Shown: piece after piece, positions 24,501-36,100 of the stretch
How the letters are laid out: each line of letters starts with the position of its first letter
Position numbering within the stretch: the first letter of the stretch is position 1
NCBI GenBank assembly: GCA_036245805.1
Contig: BTRK01000005.1
Coordinates: forward strand, 29,059,469 to 29,123,468
From: Pristionchus mayeri
Lineage: Eukaryota > Nematoda > Chromadorea > Rhabditida > Neodiplogasteridae
Direction of reading: 5' to 3'
DNA: 64,000 nt
Notes under the pieces: model-generated
What the model was told of the DNA's origin: nothing
Databases searched by the model: none
The model's input: the letters and a program-made list of their open reading frames with translations, nothing else
Program-made: the position numbers and the translations under genes

Positions 24501-26360
24501 AGGAGACCACCGACTTCGTCCTCCCTGCCAATGAGGTATGTAGAGGAGTACTGTGAGAAATATCTTGGTATGTTTGAAAGTATATCCGTACTCCTCCTCT
24601 CTGCAGGTGCTAATCTGTGGCTGGCCTCTGGTGAATCCCGCGACGGACGGAGATCAGGTGGACACCGTGCTGCTGCTCACGAGGTTATCACTTGCACAAT
24701 CGGAACACTCAATTGAGTGGGGGGATTGCACCTCAGCATGCGCATTTTCGAGGCTTGCGAAAATGCGCATTTGCTAGTTTCACAAAATATTGATTGGTCA
24801 TTTGCAGGCAGTCAGTGTACATCGCCATCTACGATGAGGACGCAGAGAGACTCGAGGATGTCCACATCGTCCCCCTCGAGGAAGTCGAGGGAATCGAAGT
24901 GAGAGAACCAGAGAATCTCTAGACTATTCAATTGGATGAAATTGATTGGAGAGGTTATAAGACGGAAACAGTGCTTTGTGCCCCATTTTTTGTACATAAA
25001 ATTAAGCGTAACCTTGGTGAGGCTTCTTGAATCCTCCATGTATCGGCGACATTCCCTATTCGTTCTCTCTTCCTCCTTCAGGTGGGTCGTCCTCATCGTT
25101 CTCCTCGTGCGTGTCTCCGTCTCGTCACGAGGATGGGAGCGTGGACGATGAGACCTGGCAACTCGAGGCTATTCAACAACGTCATCATCGGGTCAGGCTG
25201 AGAAACTGCACCCTTTTTCGCATAATATGATTGATGTTTAATGTATTGATGTTTTAGATTGAAGTCGGGCGAGGAGGCGGATGAGTACGTGGAGTCGATA
25301 GCAGAGCAGTTGAGAGTGACACTGGAGATGATGAGAGGAGGAGAGTGGAGAGTCAGACCTCCCAGACTCATCGTGGGAGATGGAGCAGAGAGGGGACACA
25401 TGTAAGGGCAGAGGGGATGGGAGGGGTGTCAGGGTTCCATTCGGTCGATATCAGGTGTACTGAAATCGCATTTGGGATTAGTATCTCATTGATGGTTTGA
25501 CAGCGTTAAGGATTCAGGGACTGGGGTTTCGTGAGCTGTTGTTTATTCTTGGGAAGAAACATGTCTAAAATAAGGTCAGTTACTTGGACATTTCTTGTTG
25601 CTCAGGTGCTGCTGATGACGATAGTGTTGGGCAACAATAAACAATTATTTGATCTGCCTGACCCTCATTTTATTTTCTTCTTTGCAGGAAGCTGTTCAAC
25701 AAGGTAGCGGGCGTCTTCAAGCAGCGGAAAGAGGGAGAGAGAGGAGGAAGGATGACTACTCCCTCTGCAGTCTATGTCAATCCAACCACGCCCTCACAGG
25801 TACATTGAGTCGAGTGAGAAGAGGGCTAGAGAGTCACATGGAGATTCGTATCGTTGGTTTAATATTAGCAAGAAAAAATATTAAAAATTATATGATGAGG
25901 TTTCCTAAAGCGGAAAAAGGCTCAAATTCCTCGGAGTAATATGATCTTTGATCTATGCAGGCTCCTACAGTCTCCATCCTCTTGGATGTGCCAGGAGAGG
26001 GAGGAAAGAAGGAGGAGGGAGGAGAGAGTGGAGCAGTGATGAGGACGAGCCAATCTGAAGGAGGATTGGCTGCACTCGTCAAGAGAGGACTCAAGGGTGG
26101 GCAGTTCCGTCTTTTGACTGTTAACTAAAGTATACGACTTTAGTTAACAGTGAGGCTTGTCATTCTTTCTTTGTATTACTGTTTTCTAAATGTTGGTATC
26201 ATATATGTGGTACAAATGAATCCAAATGATTGACAAGGGTGGTTCCTCTCCAGGTCCTCCTCCTCCGTCAGCAGCCTCGTCGACGTCGTCTGTCTTCGAT
26301 GCCTTCTCGAGTCAGAAGGAGAGAGCAAAACAGTCGAAGAGTGTAGTCTACTTCATGTAA
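15548..26360 (+). CDS. Sac-domain phosphoinositide phosphatase, INPP5F/Sac2-like
   Basis: Twenty-four exons join in frame to about 873 residues: 15548-15686, 15739-15884, 15954-16043, 16276-16372, 16559-16667, 16889-16999, 18880-19034, 19139-19245, 19556-19671, 19804-19844, 20004-20077, 20306-20389, 23323-23469, 23558-23695, 23847-23938, 24240-24313, 24411-24535, 24607-24683, 24808-24898, 25082-25191, 25258-25401, 25688-25799, 25961-26096, 26254-26360. Family markers in order are FFWNRHMLDDL, PITQGF, RYLRRGIDDDANVANFVETE, SLVDQGGREQ, FSFDFHRHCRGLNFDK and the catalytic VRTNCVDCLDRTNVVQ (CX5R). Then come YAGTAALK, FGMIKDGMSSVRRYY and a C-terminal domain like hSac2. Sac2 enzymes dephosphorylate PI4P on endosomal membranes; the intact CX5R predicts activity. 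Intron 6 contains an NAA60-like gene on the other strand and intron 12 a ~1.9 kb inverted repeat. A Sac-domain gene also lies near cox-4 and rpl-31 in C. elegans, to my recollection. Confidence 0.93.
17416..18626 (-). CDS. N-alpha-acetyltransferase 60-like (GNAT family), nested in a Sac2 intron
   Basis: Eight exons (18626-18562, 18516-18454, 18411-18339, 18291-18232, 18187-18107, 17875-17771, 17702-17633, 17582-17416) join in frame to about 227 residues; human NAA60 has 242. Near the start is FPDMHYPDTYWCSML, matching the FP-x-YPDSWY region of NAA60. The acetyl-CoA-binding part reads AYITSLCVHPSYRKMGFARQ, followed by IFLHVADDNKGAISFYERTG and SLPGYYRTR. The Q/RxxGxG/A loop is RKMGFA. NAA60 acetylates the N-termini of transmembrane proteins facing the cytosol, in mammals from the Golgi. 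The whole gene lies inside intron 6 (17000-18879) of the Sac2-like gene, on the opposite strand. One intron (18188-18231) is 44 nt and ends in the GATCAAAGATCAG motif. Confidence 0.88.
20634..22552. repeat. Giant inverted repeat (~1.9 kb palindrome) in a Sac2 intron
   Basis: Two arms of roughly 930 bp face each other across a loop of about 100 bp (near 21567-21672). The outer ends are CACGCAT...CTGAGAGATCGCATGA on the left and the complement ending 22552 on the right. Inner ends are AAGCTGATGAATCAGA and its complement. I followed the match through most of both arms, with scattered mismatches. The left arm carries three tandem copies of TTGGAATAAGAAAATAAA near 20937-21003. TTAT flanks both ends and could be a target duplication. 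A weaker outer pair (CACGGCCCGTTA at 20492, complement at 23221-23232) suggests nesting in a larger insertion. No transposase is visible, so this is a foldback-type non-autonomous element or a snap-back duplication. Confidence 0.88.
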
Positions 26361-26957
26361 AGGGACGCCCCTCCCTCCCTCCCTCCCTTCCACTTTTGTC
26401 TCAGTTGATCGTTGCCTCAGGGAATGCTCTCCGATCTTTGGCATCTCCATTTTATCACCCTATTTATTTCATTTCTTTGTATATTTCGGGCGGTATTATA
26501 AGTAAACTCACGTATCCTTGAAGATTGTTATGCATAAGTGGTGGATATTGTCCGATTCGTAATTTATGTCATTATTAGGATATTTTCGTGGTACATAGGT
26601 GTGTAATATTCGGTTGTATGGAACTTGTATGTAGACGAGCTTACTGCTAGTGTAGGACGATACTCAACTATGGGCGAGTCGTGATGAAATTATTGCATTA
26701 TGATTTTTTTATAGAAAATGAACCAGTGTATTTTCAAAGGCCCCAGTAAAGCTTTGATTATCGATCCTCCGGTTACCGACCAGTCGTTCACTTTTCTTCG
26801 CTTTCGCTTGTGATAAAACAGTGCATTTGCAAGAGTACTCAACATTGTTTTGCTATTCGTTCTCATCGAATACAGTATCTCTGTTATCGATTGATGTGGA
26901 CGTCTTCTATCATCAACCCCTATCCTTCCCCCTCCTTATTCCCTCTCTTCTCGTCAG

Positions 26958-28255
26958 ATGGTAGAAGTGGAGATAATCACGGAGGAGACTCTTCCCTCCT
27001 CTCCTGAATGGACTCTCCTCTGGTCGATTCTTCCCTGGCTGCTCACTCCACTCGCACTCGCCATCCATCTCTACCAGGTATGTCCAAGTGATACTCATTC
27101 GGAAACCGTCCATTTACTACCTGAAAGCTTCAGGAATTTCTTTGTACATTGATTTTTAATCCATGGTGCGGATAGTTTCGTTAGATTTTCCCCGATTGCG
27201 AATGTAGAAGATTTGATGAGTTCAAATTAACCTTAATACGACAATATTCACGAATCTCTTGATAGCTATCCCGTGTTGCAGGCGAAAGTGGCTTCGTTCC
27301 TCGCAGACGGAGTCCGTATGCTATATGCGAACAAGGAGAACGACGAGAAGGTACGGAGATATCCTTTTCGACGTTGTGGTTTACGAACTCAAAGGTTATT
27401 GGATTTTAAAGCAGTGTATTCTGATGAATTAAGAGTGCTACAAGGCTGACCATTGTCCCTGTCCTTTCTCACTGTATCCTTACCGTACCCTTGCTGGCAG
27501 GTGCGCAAGCTGGCAGCCGACCTCTCTGCCCTACGCGCTGAGCAGCGACTTCTCTCGCCCGTGAACGACTTCGCCCTCTACTTCAAGAAGGACCGAGCAG
27601 CGATCAAACTGCAGGAGCAGTACGATCAAGCGGGTACGGAAGCGCCATCGAGAACTGATTGTGGGACTTTCATGAGCTGTGATAGCAGACGTCAAAGAGG
27701 TGGTGAATGTCTATAGGTGCCCTCATTGCAGTGAAGGATCGTTCGTCTGCCACTCCTCATTCTCTGATGCTGACTCCTCTGACGATGGCAGTTGCTCATC
27801 TCGTGCCCGTCCTCCTCATCAATCTCACTCCGCAGCCCACTGCCGTCTGCCTGCCCTACTCCGCCTTCTGGCCATTCAATGGACTACTCAGGTGAAATTT
27901 AATAAAGTGTAAAAAAATCGTTGCTCAAGCATAAGAAAAATCGGCAAAAACGTTGAAGCCCGATGCGGGGCTCGAACCCGCGACAGCCAGATTAAGAGTC
28001 TGGTGCTCTACCGACTGAGCTAGTCGGGCGAGATCGTGAAAGGATTGTATGTATGACAAACGAAGCGTACCCTCTTCTAATATCAGTGCACTCCTGCATA
28101 CTCAAATTTAGCTGTGAATATAATGAGTGTTGAGGTTCCCGTCGGTGTTTTCTTCATCGGTCGAATCTCGATGCGATGAGCTCTCCACGGATGTTTCCCT
28201 TTGCGTTTTTCTCTATCTGGCCGTACTTTTTTTTAAGCGAGCACTTCGAAAGTAG
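26958..28255 (+). CDS. GET1/WRB-like tail-anchored protein insertion receptor
   Basis: Exons 26958-27077, 27282-27350, 27501-27633 and 27717-27891 are clear. They encode a first membrane span (WTLLWSILPWLLTPLALAI), a cytosolic coiled coil (RKLAADLSALRAEQRLLSP, then NDFALYFKKDRAAIKLQEQY) and a second span (LTMAVAHLVPVLLINL), ending SAFWPFNGLL. This matches WRB/GET1, the ER membrane subunit that receives tail-anchored proteins from GET3. The proposed last exon (28135-28255) restores the family's 'FP' after GLLR and gives a third hydrophobic span (VSLCVFLYLAVLFF), total about 205 residues; its acceptor is weak. Without that splice the frame stops at 27894, right before an AATAAA, and span three would be missing. 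The gene assignment is solid; the 3' end is not. Confidence 0.7.
27958..28029 (-). tRNA. tRNA-Lys (CUU)
   Basis: Read on the minus strand, the 72 nt sequence GCCCGACTAGCTCAGTCGGT... folds as a full cloverleaf. The acceptor stem is GCCCGAC paired with GTCGGGC-type ends. A D-loop box A and a GGTTCGAGCC box B are present. The anticodon loop is ACTCTTAAT with anticodon CTT. It reads AAG codons. There is no intron and no encoded CCA. It lies antisense in the probable last intron of the GET1-like gene. Confidence 0.97.
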
Positions 28256-28413
28256 ATAAAATTGGCCAATTTTGTAATAACATGACTTCGTATGGGTAAT
28301 TGTTTTTTAAATCAAGTACTGTACTGTTAAATTGCAGCATTCGCTGCTTTATTTCCGTGTAGACAATATATATTTTTCCTTAATCGTAAAAATGTAGATT
28401 AATTATTTTCCAA

Positions 28414-28425
28414 AATAAATTTATT
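28414..28425. terminator. Palindromic poly(A) signal shared by two convergent genes
   Basis: AATAAATTTATT reads AATAAA on both strands. It lies about 160 bp after the proposed end of the GET1-like gene (+) and about 1.77 kb after the mex-3 stop (-), so it could end both transcripts. Confidence 0.5.
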
Positions 28426-30198
28426 GGAATAATTTATCACACGACTAAAGCAAGCGTGCCTCATAACTAATCACAACACATGAAATACTAATACAATTCC
28501 ATTCTTTATCATATCCTCTTCTTTCTTTCTGGATGTTCGGCCTCCGACTGTAGAATATTAAAAATAAACTGAGAGAACGATTTGTTTTTTATGCGTAAAA
28601 TAATGACAAGAAGTTTGAAGAGTTGCCACAAAAGGATGGAGTACGATCCTGAAGATCTTTGAGACGGAACATGAACCCAAGTTGATTCCATGTAGTTCCC
28701 CATGCCCATTCCCCCGTTCACATGCAGAATGAATCATGTACTTCAAATAGCGTAATGTTTACTTGGCAGATCTGACATTTAACATGAGAACGTAAACTAT
28801 GTAACGATGAAATCATTCGTCAATACTTTGGCTATAACAATACATGCGTCATTCATAATATTTTGATCGAATTCATAATCAATATGTATGGATAGGATAC
28901 TATAATGCAAGCAGAGACGTTTCTCGAGATATTCATCTTTGAGGTAGATTTGTGATCTGTAACAACCAGGTATTCATTGTGCACTGTTGGACACCACAAC
29001 ATCATTTGAGCACTTCATTTAGTCCACTTAAACCTCAACACAACACGACAAGTACAGTAACGGCAGTACTGAAAATTGCACGGTAGGCCGTGGATCGAAA
29101 GGAGGCAATTGGTAAACGTGAACGGTAAATAATATACAACGATATATTTTTAAAGAAAATGCTACTACGTTATTGTCTTATGCGAGAATATGTATGTGTA
29201 TGCTATTGAATCTATATACTACACCAATACTATGAGATTGATATCAGATGGGTGAGGGGTTGTAGGAGGTACTCTAAAGAGGAGAGATCAAAGATCAAGA
29301 GTACGCTAGTGGGGGTATAACCGACAAAAGTTAGTTGCCTACAGGTAAAGCTCACTAGTATCGATTGATAAAAGAAGTGAACGGAATACAACAGTGAAAC
29401 TGAGTCCTTTAGGGGTAAAGAAATACAGTGAGATTGGGTGTGAATGATGAAAAAGCTATCTATCTGTGTAATCTACGTGTATAAGTAATCTCACAATACT
29501 CCAATATCGGAAAATTGAGAAATGGGATAAAAATAGGCTCAATATATATTTCTCTGCGTACAGTATCTACTACTCTTATTCATCTCTCCCTACGTTGACA
29601 ATTCTCAAACTACCGTACGCCAATTCTGAGAGGAAGTGGCACGAGCTTACGGTAGACGAGGTGTGCATCCATCGATAGCGCGCAAGGGGAGATCGATAAA
29701 ACGAGAGAAACACAAGAGAGATACAATATCATCCAAATCTATCAACTCTACTAACTATCCATTGCGATTTGGTTGAACGAAAGGAAACATGGGGTATGTA
29801 CGTAGAGAGGGGGAGGGGTATTTAACAACATATAAGTGTGAAAAAAGCATGAGAACACCAGGAAAGCTAGTAAAAACTGGTAGTAAATATGAGATAAGTG
29901 AAACCTCCAGTAGTAGTAAGGGTATTATGAATTGGTTAACCTCGCATATTGTATAAATAAAACTTCGAGTTATGGGAGATTATGCAATACACAAGTAGAT
30001 CCGGTTGCGGATCCATCGGGGGAAGGGGATACGCGTATGCGAGGTGCGTACCGAGTCAGATAGGGCGTACTAATGGGAGCAAGGAAGAATGAGGAATGGG
30101 GAGGGGATAGTGGAGTGAGTGACAACGGGAGTACAACAGTGATACACCATGGGATGGGAGTGAACTCCTACCGTTGTCTCGTCTTCCTCTCCTTTCCT
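28426..30198 (-). other. Probable long 3' UTR and downstream region of mex-3
   Basis: About 1.8 kb without a supportable gene between the convergent genes. If the signal at 28414-28425 is used, most of this is mex-3 3' UTR. Long 3' UTRs with repressor sites are known for mex-3 in C. elegans. I did not identify specific binding sites. Confidence 0.4.
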
Positions 30199-33100
30199 CT
30201 ATGCAGTGGCCACAGGGGCGACGCCTGCTCCCTCCACTCTCTTCGGTGCAGTGTTCTCCATATCAGATGACGACCAGATGGATGACATCAGAGAGTACTC
30301 CTTGTTACTCAGCTGATTGCTGCAAACAATCAGTTATTCATTAATCTATCATTCTAGAGTATGTTACTCTCAATCGATATGCCATGTATGGGGGGAGTAG
30401 TCTACTCACTTGATGGGAGGCGAGTCTCCGAGTCCCTCATCTCTGGGGAGAAGGGACATTCCGTGCAATCTAGCAGTGAGTGCCTCCATTCCAGCTGCTG
30501 CTCTGCGGGAGGAAGAGGAAGGGGGCTGCATCCCCATCGACCATCCTGCCCCATTCATCAATGGCGCGTTCCACTCACACGTCGCAGAGTCAGCCGACGA
30601 CAGAGCAGACATCACTGCAAAAGAACAAGAGTTCAACGACTAGGAAAGGCCGACCGAGTATACTATCACCCAGTGAAGTGGTAAAATAAACACATGAGAA
30701 TTAGCTAGTAATGGTAGGTGGTTCTCACCATTGCTGGCCGAGGAGGTGACGATGCCGAGGGGAGCAGACCAGGGACCAGAGGGAGGAGGAACACCGAATG
30801 AGGCATGAGGAGGGAGACCAATCGACATGGGAGGAGTAGCCGAACGAGAGACTGGAGCCAGACCTGCAAGGGATGGGGAGGGTTGATGAATCACAAATAG
30901 TGATCACTAGCAATAACCCATTTTCAATTATGAATATGTAGAAGCAGGAGGAATCAAGGCAAGCATCATACCTGCGAGATGAGCAGCTGCGGCAGAGTGA
31001 TGGGAGAGATGGGAGGGGAAGAGGGAAGGGGAGTGCATCGAGTGGGCCAGCATCGAGGCGCCATCGCCTTTGTTCAGAGCGTGCAGCTGCAATGACTCAT
31101 TGTCACTAATCAAATATAAATTAACAGATGAATTGAAAATTTGATACTGAATCAGTGGTGGGACGAGTTAGAAACGTTTTTCATTACCCAAGTTTCGCAC
31201 CCGAGAGGAAAAGGGAATCCATTGCCCTTTGTTCTATCTAGTCTAAAAAAAGATCCAACTAGTCCTAACACCTTGAGCATCCGAAAAAGAAGCAAGCGAC
31301 ACTGACAATGGACTGCATCTGGAACTGCTCGTTAGCCATCATCGATGCGTGGTCTGCAGCAGCTGCGCCAGGCCCGAAGTGACGGACTGCTGCTGCATAC
31401 GCCGCTGCTGCTATCGCGGCACTGTTCTGGTTGCCTGCAACCAAGAGCGGATTATCGCGTGTTGGATTCGTAGAAAACTAGCATGTACAACTGTTGAAGA
31501 TCAACAATATGAACGGAAAAGGGGAAGAGACGGACCTCCGGTGAACTTGGCTCTGGCAGCAGCCGACTGCAGCACAGTCTGCATCTCTGCCGAAGTGATG
31601 GCAGCAGAGGGATCAGTGATGGGCATGTTGCCTGTGCGCTGCAACCAAGAGATCATCTACTGTACTAAGGAGGAATACGAACAATTTAAGTATTGGCAGT
31701 GATAATTCAGAGAAACGAATGGATGGACGACCCACCTGGAAGATGTGCTGCTCAATCTCCTTCCGTGCCACCTCGACGTTCGCGGGCAGACCAGTCACCT
31801 GAAATGTCAATAGTTAGAAATTAATCAACCACTCAACAACTCCATTCCATCTTCTACAGTATTCCCTACTCACCTCGAAAATGGGTTCTCTCTCCCTGGA
31901 GGGAGTGATGATGTAAGTGCTGGTGTCCTGCTGGATCCTCTTGATGGTGGCTCCCTTCGGGCCCACCACCAGTCCCACCACTCGAAGGGGCACTCGCACG
32001 TAGGCAGTGATGTGACCGGGGGTGTTCATGCCAGGCACCGCCCCGCCCCCCGGACACTTCCGAGACGCACGTATCTGCTGAGGAGGCGGATTAGAAAGAG
32101 TTCAGATATGGTATCCATGTGCCTGTCGATCGATCACTACCGTACCTGGGTGAAGTGGTCTGCAGCCAGCTCGATCTCCTTCTTCGCCTCTGCCACATCC
32201 TCAATACGGCCAGTCACTGTGAATACGGGCTCCTCGCCTCTGCAAGAGAAAATAGATTAGACAGCCTTCTCTGGCAACATCCTGGATACGGCAGTGATGG
32301 TCGACAATCTGCTCCTCACCTGATCGGAGTCTTGATATACGTGTTAGTCTTCGCACGGAGGGCCTTGATCTTGCAACCTGCAAACATGAAATGAATAAAT
32401 TATCGTTATATTATGTCGCCATCCCCCATACCATCCCGACCGACCTCCCACTATTTCCCCTCTCTTCAACAACATTCAGTAAGAGACGAAATGGAGACAG
32501 ATAGGAAAGTGGAATGGCCCAAAACACAAAAGGGTACCACAAAATAGACATCAGGAGAGACTCTTCCTATTTTTTGTTGTATTGGCCATTGCAATCCATC
32601 TGCCTCCCCTCCCTTCTCTCTATTGCTTTTCCTCCCCCCATCTCTCTCCTCTCGCCATCTCCATCTCCTTCCATACAAATATTTACGAGTGATCAATGCA
32701 CCTCTTCCCATTTCACGAGTAGATGGAACAGGAAGAAGCTATCAACCATCGCTTACTCAGGAGCAGAGGGAAGAAGGCATGACAATCGTGAATTGGCAGA
32801 CTAGCTCCATTGCTACCGTACCCTCCCTATCGCTCCACGATTTCACTCTCCACTTTCCCAACCCCATTCATATCTGCTCGCTCCAATCACTTTTGGCCCC
32901 TTTTGCTGCCTCGGTCACTCTTTTCATCGATAGGGATGAGAGGGGGAGACCGAAAACATGCCCTTTCCCTCTCCCATCTATCTCTACAACACGCGCAATA
33001 GTACGTGTCTATTTACTGCCATAGTATGCTGGATCGGAAGTTACAAGCCATTCCTAGGCAACGACGACTACGTAGGAAAAGGATACTTTAACTCATCAAC

Positions 33101-36100
33101 ATCTCATCCGCTCCCTCATCTCCGGTTCGAGTATAGTGAGACAAAGAGAATAGATGGGGAGAGGGAGAGTCCATCAAGTCCTCCTTCATTCTGCTCTTTC
33201 CGGAGTTGGGGGGGGGGGGGGCAGAGCAGGCAATCTGCCATTTCCACCCTCACCCCCAGCCACCATCAATCTACCCATCAGCCGCAATTCTGCATAAAAC
33301 ACATCCACAGACAGCATTGTCTGTAACCGCAGGATGGAAGAGAGGGAAAGAGAGAGAGAAAGGGTTAGAGGGAGAATGGACCATAAAAAGAGGGTAGCCG
33401 GCTCCTGATCTCCCCCCCTCACCTTCCTTCTCCCCTATTGCAGCCACCTGCCTGTCCCTCAGTTCTTAAATCTCCCCTAGGATACCAAGGGCGGAAGGAA
33501 GAGAGAGCATCTCTTTCTTCTCTCAAAAAGCAGCGTCAATCTTCCTAAGATCGCCGCTCTACCGTAACCCCCCCCCTTCCCTGATTCCGTACCTTGTCTT
33601 CCAACTATCTCCGCCACGTGCTCACTGGAGGGCACTTCGACAGTCTCTGTGATGTTCCTTGCCGATAGTGCAGCTCTCAGTCCGAATTCATCATCGTGAA
33701 GAGTGGGGCTTGCCTCCGTCTCGCCACTCTCGTAGAACCACGCACCCGGAAGACGCTCATCCTTCATCCTACAATCACAACATATCATTCGCCCATTAGG
33801 TCAACTGGATGCATATTGTAGACTAACAATCATTCATTCAGCTACCTCTTAAGCATATTAACCAGCGCCATCATATCCACCACGGTCATAGTAGTGGCCA
33901 ATGATTAGGAACGGGCAGAGGGGTACAGAGTGGAGGCAAGGATGGAAGATGCGAGTAAAGTGTGAAGACAGTGGTTGAAGGAGGAGAGATGGAGTGATGA
34001 CTGTTTCCTACTGAATGAGAGGAGGAGGGAGGAAGGAAGAGGAGGAGTAAAGAACGAGGATGGAGGAAGGAAAAGATAGAGAAGCAGATGACCCAGAGAG
34101 CAAAGGACTGTGCAAGAGACGGCCAACACTGTGAGTGAAGGAGAAAAGAGAGAGCAGGGGAAATGGAGAGATCGGGCATAAGGGGGAATCAGTGAGAGAG
34201 AAGACAAGAGAATGAGTTGAATGAGTGAGGTGAGAGATGAATTCGCGATCGGGCAAGGAAGGAGGAGAGAGACCAGAGGGGAGGCTGATGCACAGACCAC
34301 TTGCTCAATCCATTGAGTGCATCCACCTCTCCTGCTGACAGACAAAGGAGGACAGATGCTCCCACTGGCTGCCTCGATCAGGACAGATCACGGACAGTCA
34401 TCAATACTCCGTCACTTGCCCCTCCCTCCATGAGACTGGTCTCATCTCCGGTAGTGACTGGGGGACAGGTGAGGAAGGGAGGGAATGGGAAGGGAGAGAG
34501 GGAGAGGAGTGAGAGGACGAAGGTGCTCTCACTTACCTCTTTCGATGCTCTTTCCCAGTGAGACGAGCACATAATACGTATACTAGCTCGGCGCCCCCCC
34601 CCCCTCCCACTCTCGGGAAACACAAGGAGATCAACAACTGCAAGAATAGAGAGAAGCTATGGGATGGGTCAAATAAGGCACCGGAGGCAGACATACAAGT
34701 TCTTAACGGGGCCCACCACATAACTGGTACCAGTACAGATTCTGGATTCATGGGAAGAAGCAGACTATAGAGATCTTCCACTCGAGGGTCAAGCTTCCCC
34801 CTCCTCCTCGACCTAGCAGCCTCTTCAAGAGTAACCCCTCCATTACGAGCATGTCTTCTCCATCGGAGGGAGAGCCACTCTCCTCATCTCATCCCATTCA
34901 CAATCCCCCCCCTCTAATTGCCACTATATTTTGCCACTTGGCTTCTTAAACTATCCAACTCTCACGTCACATCTACACCACAATCTTTCGAAACTAAGAG
35001 GTTCTGACTAATCATGCCCGAGATTCCTATCACTCAATTTCCTCATCCTCGCGATCTCCCCTCCAGATAAAGTCCTGAATAGCGGTTGTTCAGTCCCCAT
35101 CCATTTATCTCCGTCAGTCAGCTAATTCTCAGCTCATATACTCTAGTGAGTGAGGCAGGGGCTCAAGGACAGTTCAAAGCGAGGAGCCATTCTTCTCCCC
35201 TCTTCTCAATTCACTTCGCTTTTGGGCGCCAACCTCTGTGGCAGGGGAGAGACACACGAGTCACTCCCCCCTCTCTCTCCTCATTGTCAGACTGTGAAGA
35301 GACAGTATGCAAATCGAGGAGTGTCGCTCATTTGCCAGCCCATTCGACAGTCTGTGTCAACCTTTGCACTTTGGCTGCGCTTCAGGAGAAGAGGAGAAGA
35401 AGAAGAAGAGGAGGACAGGAGGATGGGGAAGGAGATGAACGGCCAATTCGAAAGAGACAAAGAGATGAAGAGACACTCGTGTTGATCAATCCCCTCCCTC
35501 CCTCTATTCTCACCCATCAACACCATTACGGTGGTCCAATCAGAAGAGGGAGAAAGAAAGCGAGATCACGGAATGAACCCATACGGTAGTGCAGGGTTGC
35601 GCAACCGAGGCTGTTGCCGCAATGCAAGAGAGGAGTTCGCATTGCGATACCGATCAGCCGATAGGGCAGGGAGACGAGGGATAGGGCATTCTTTGTTCTC
35701 ACCTCCTTACCTCCATTCGGGGAAAGGAGCGAGCAGAAACTGTGACGAAATCAGGAAAGCCCATCTCTGTGTCAGAAACAAAGGACAATCATTTCGGCAC
35801 GTGCGCTATGAACTTTCCTGTTCTGCAAACTCATAACGAGACGAGAGAGGCGCAATTCCACAGAGGGTCCTAGATTGATAGATAGATATAAAGAGGGCAT
35901 TGAGTCCTCCCTCCACATTACGCCATATGCTATTCATCCTCATCGCACAGGTGTCTGGTCTCCTCTCCCCACTGCTTCGTCCCCTCCATAGATGCCGCAA
36001 TCCCCTGTCCATTCAGACTCCGTCGCCTCGACTGACAGTTCACAGTCCATTCACTCACACTATTCATACGCTCACATTGCCCACTCACGCTACTTTCGCG

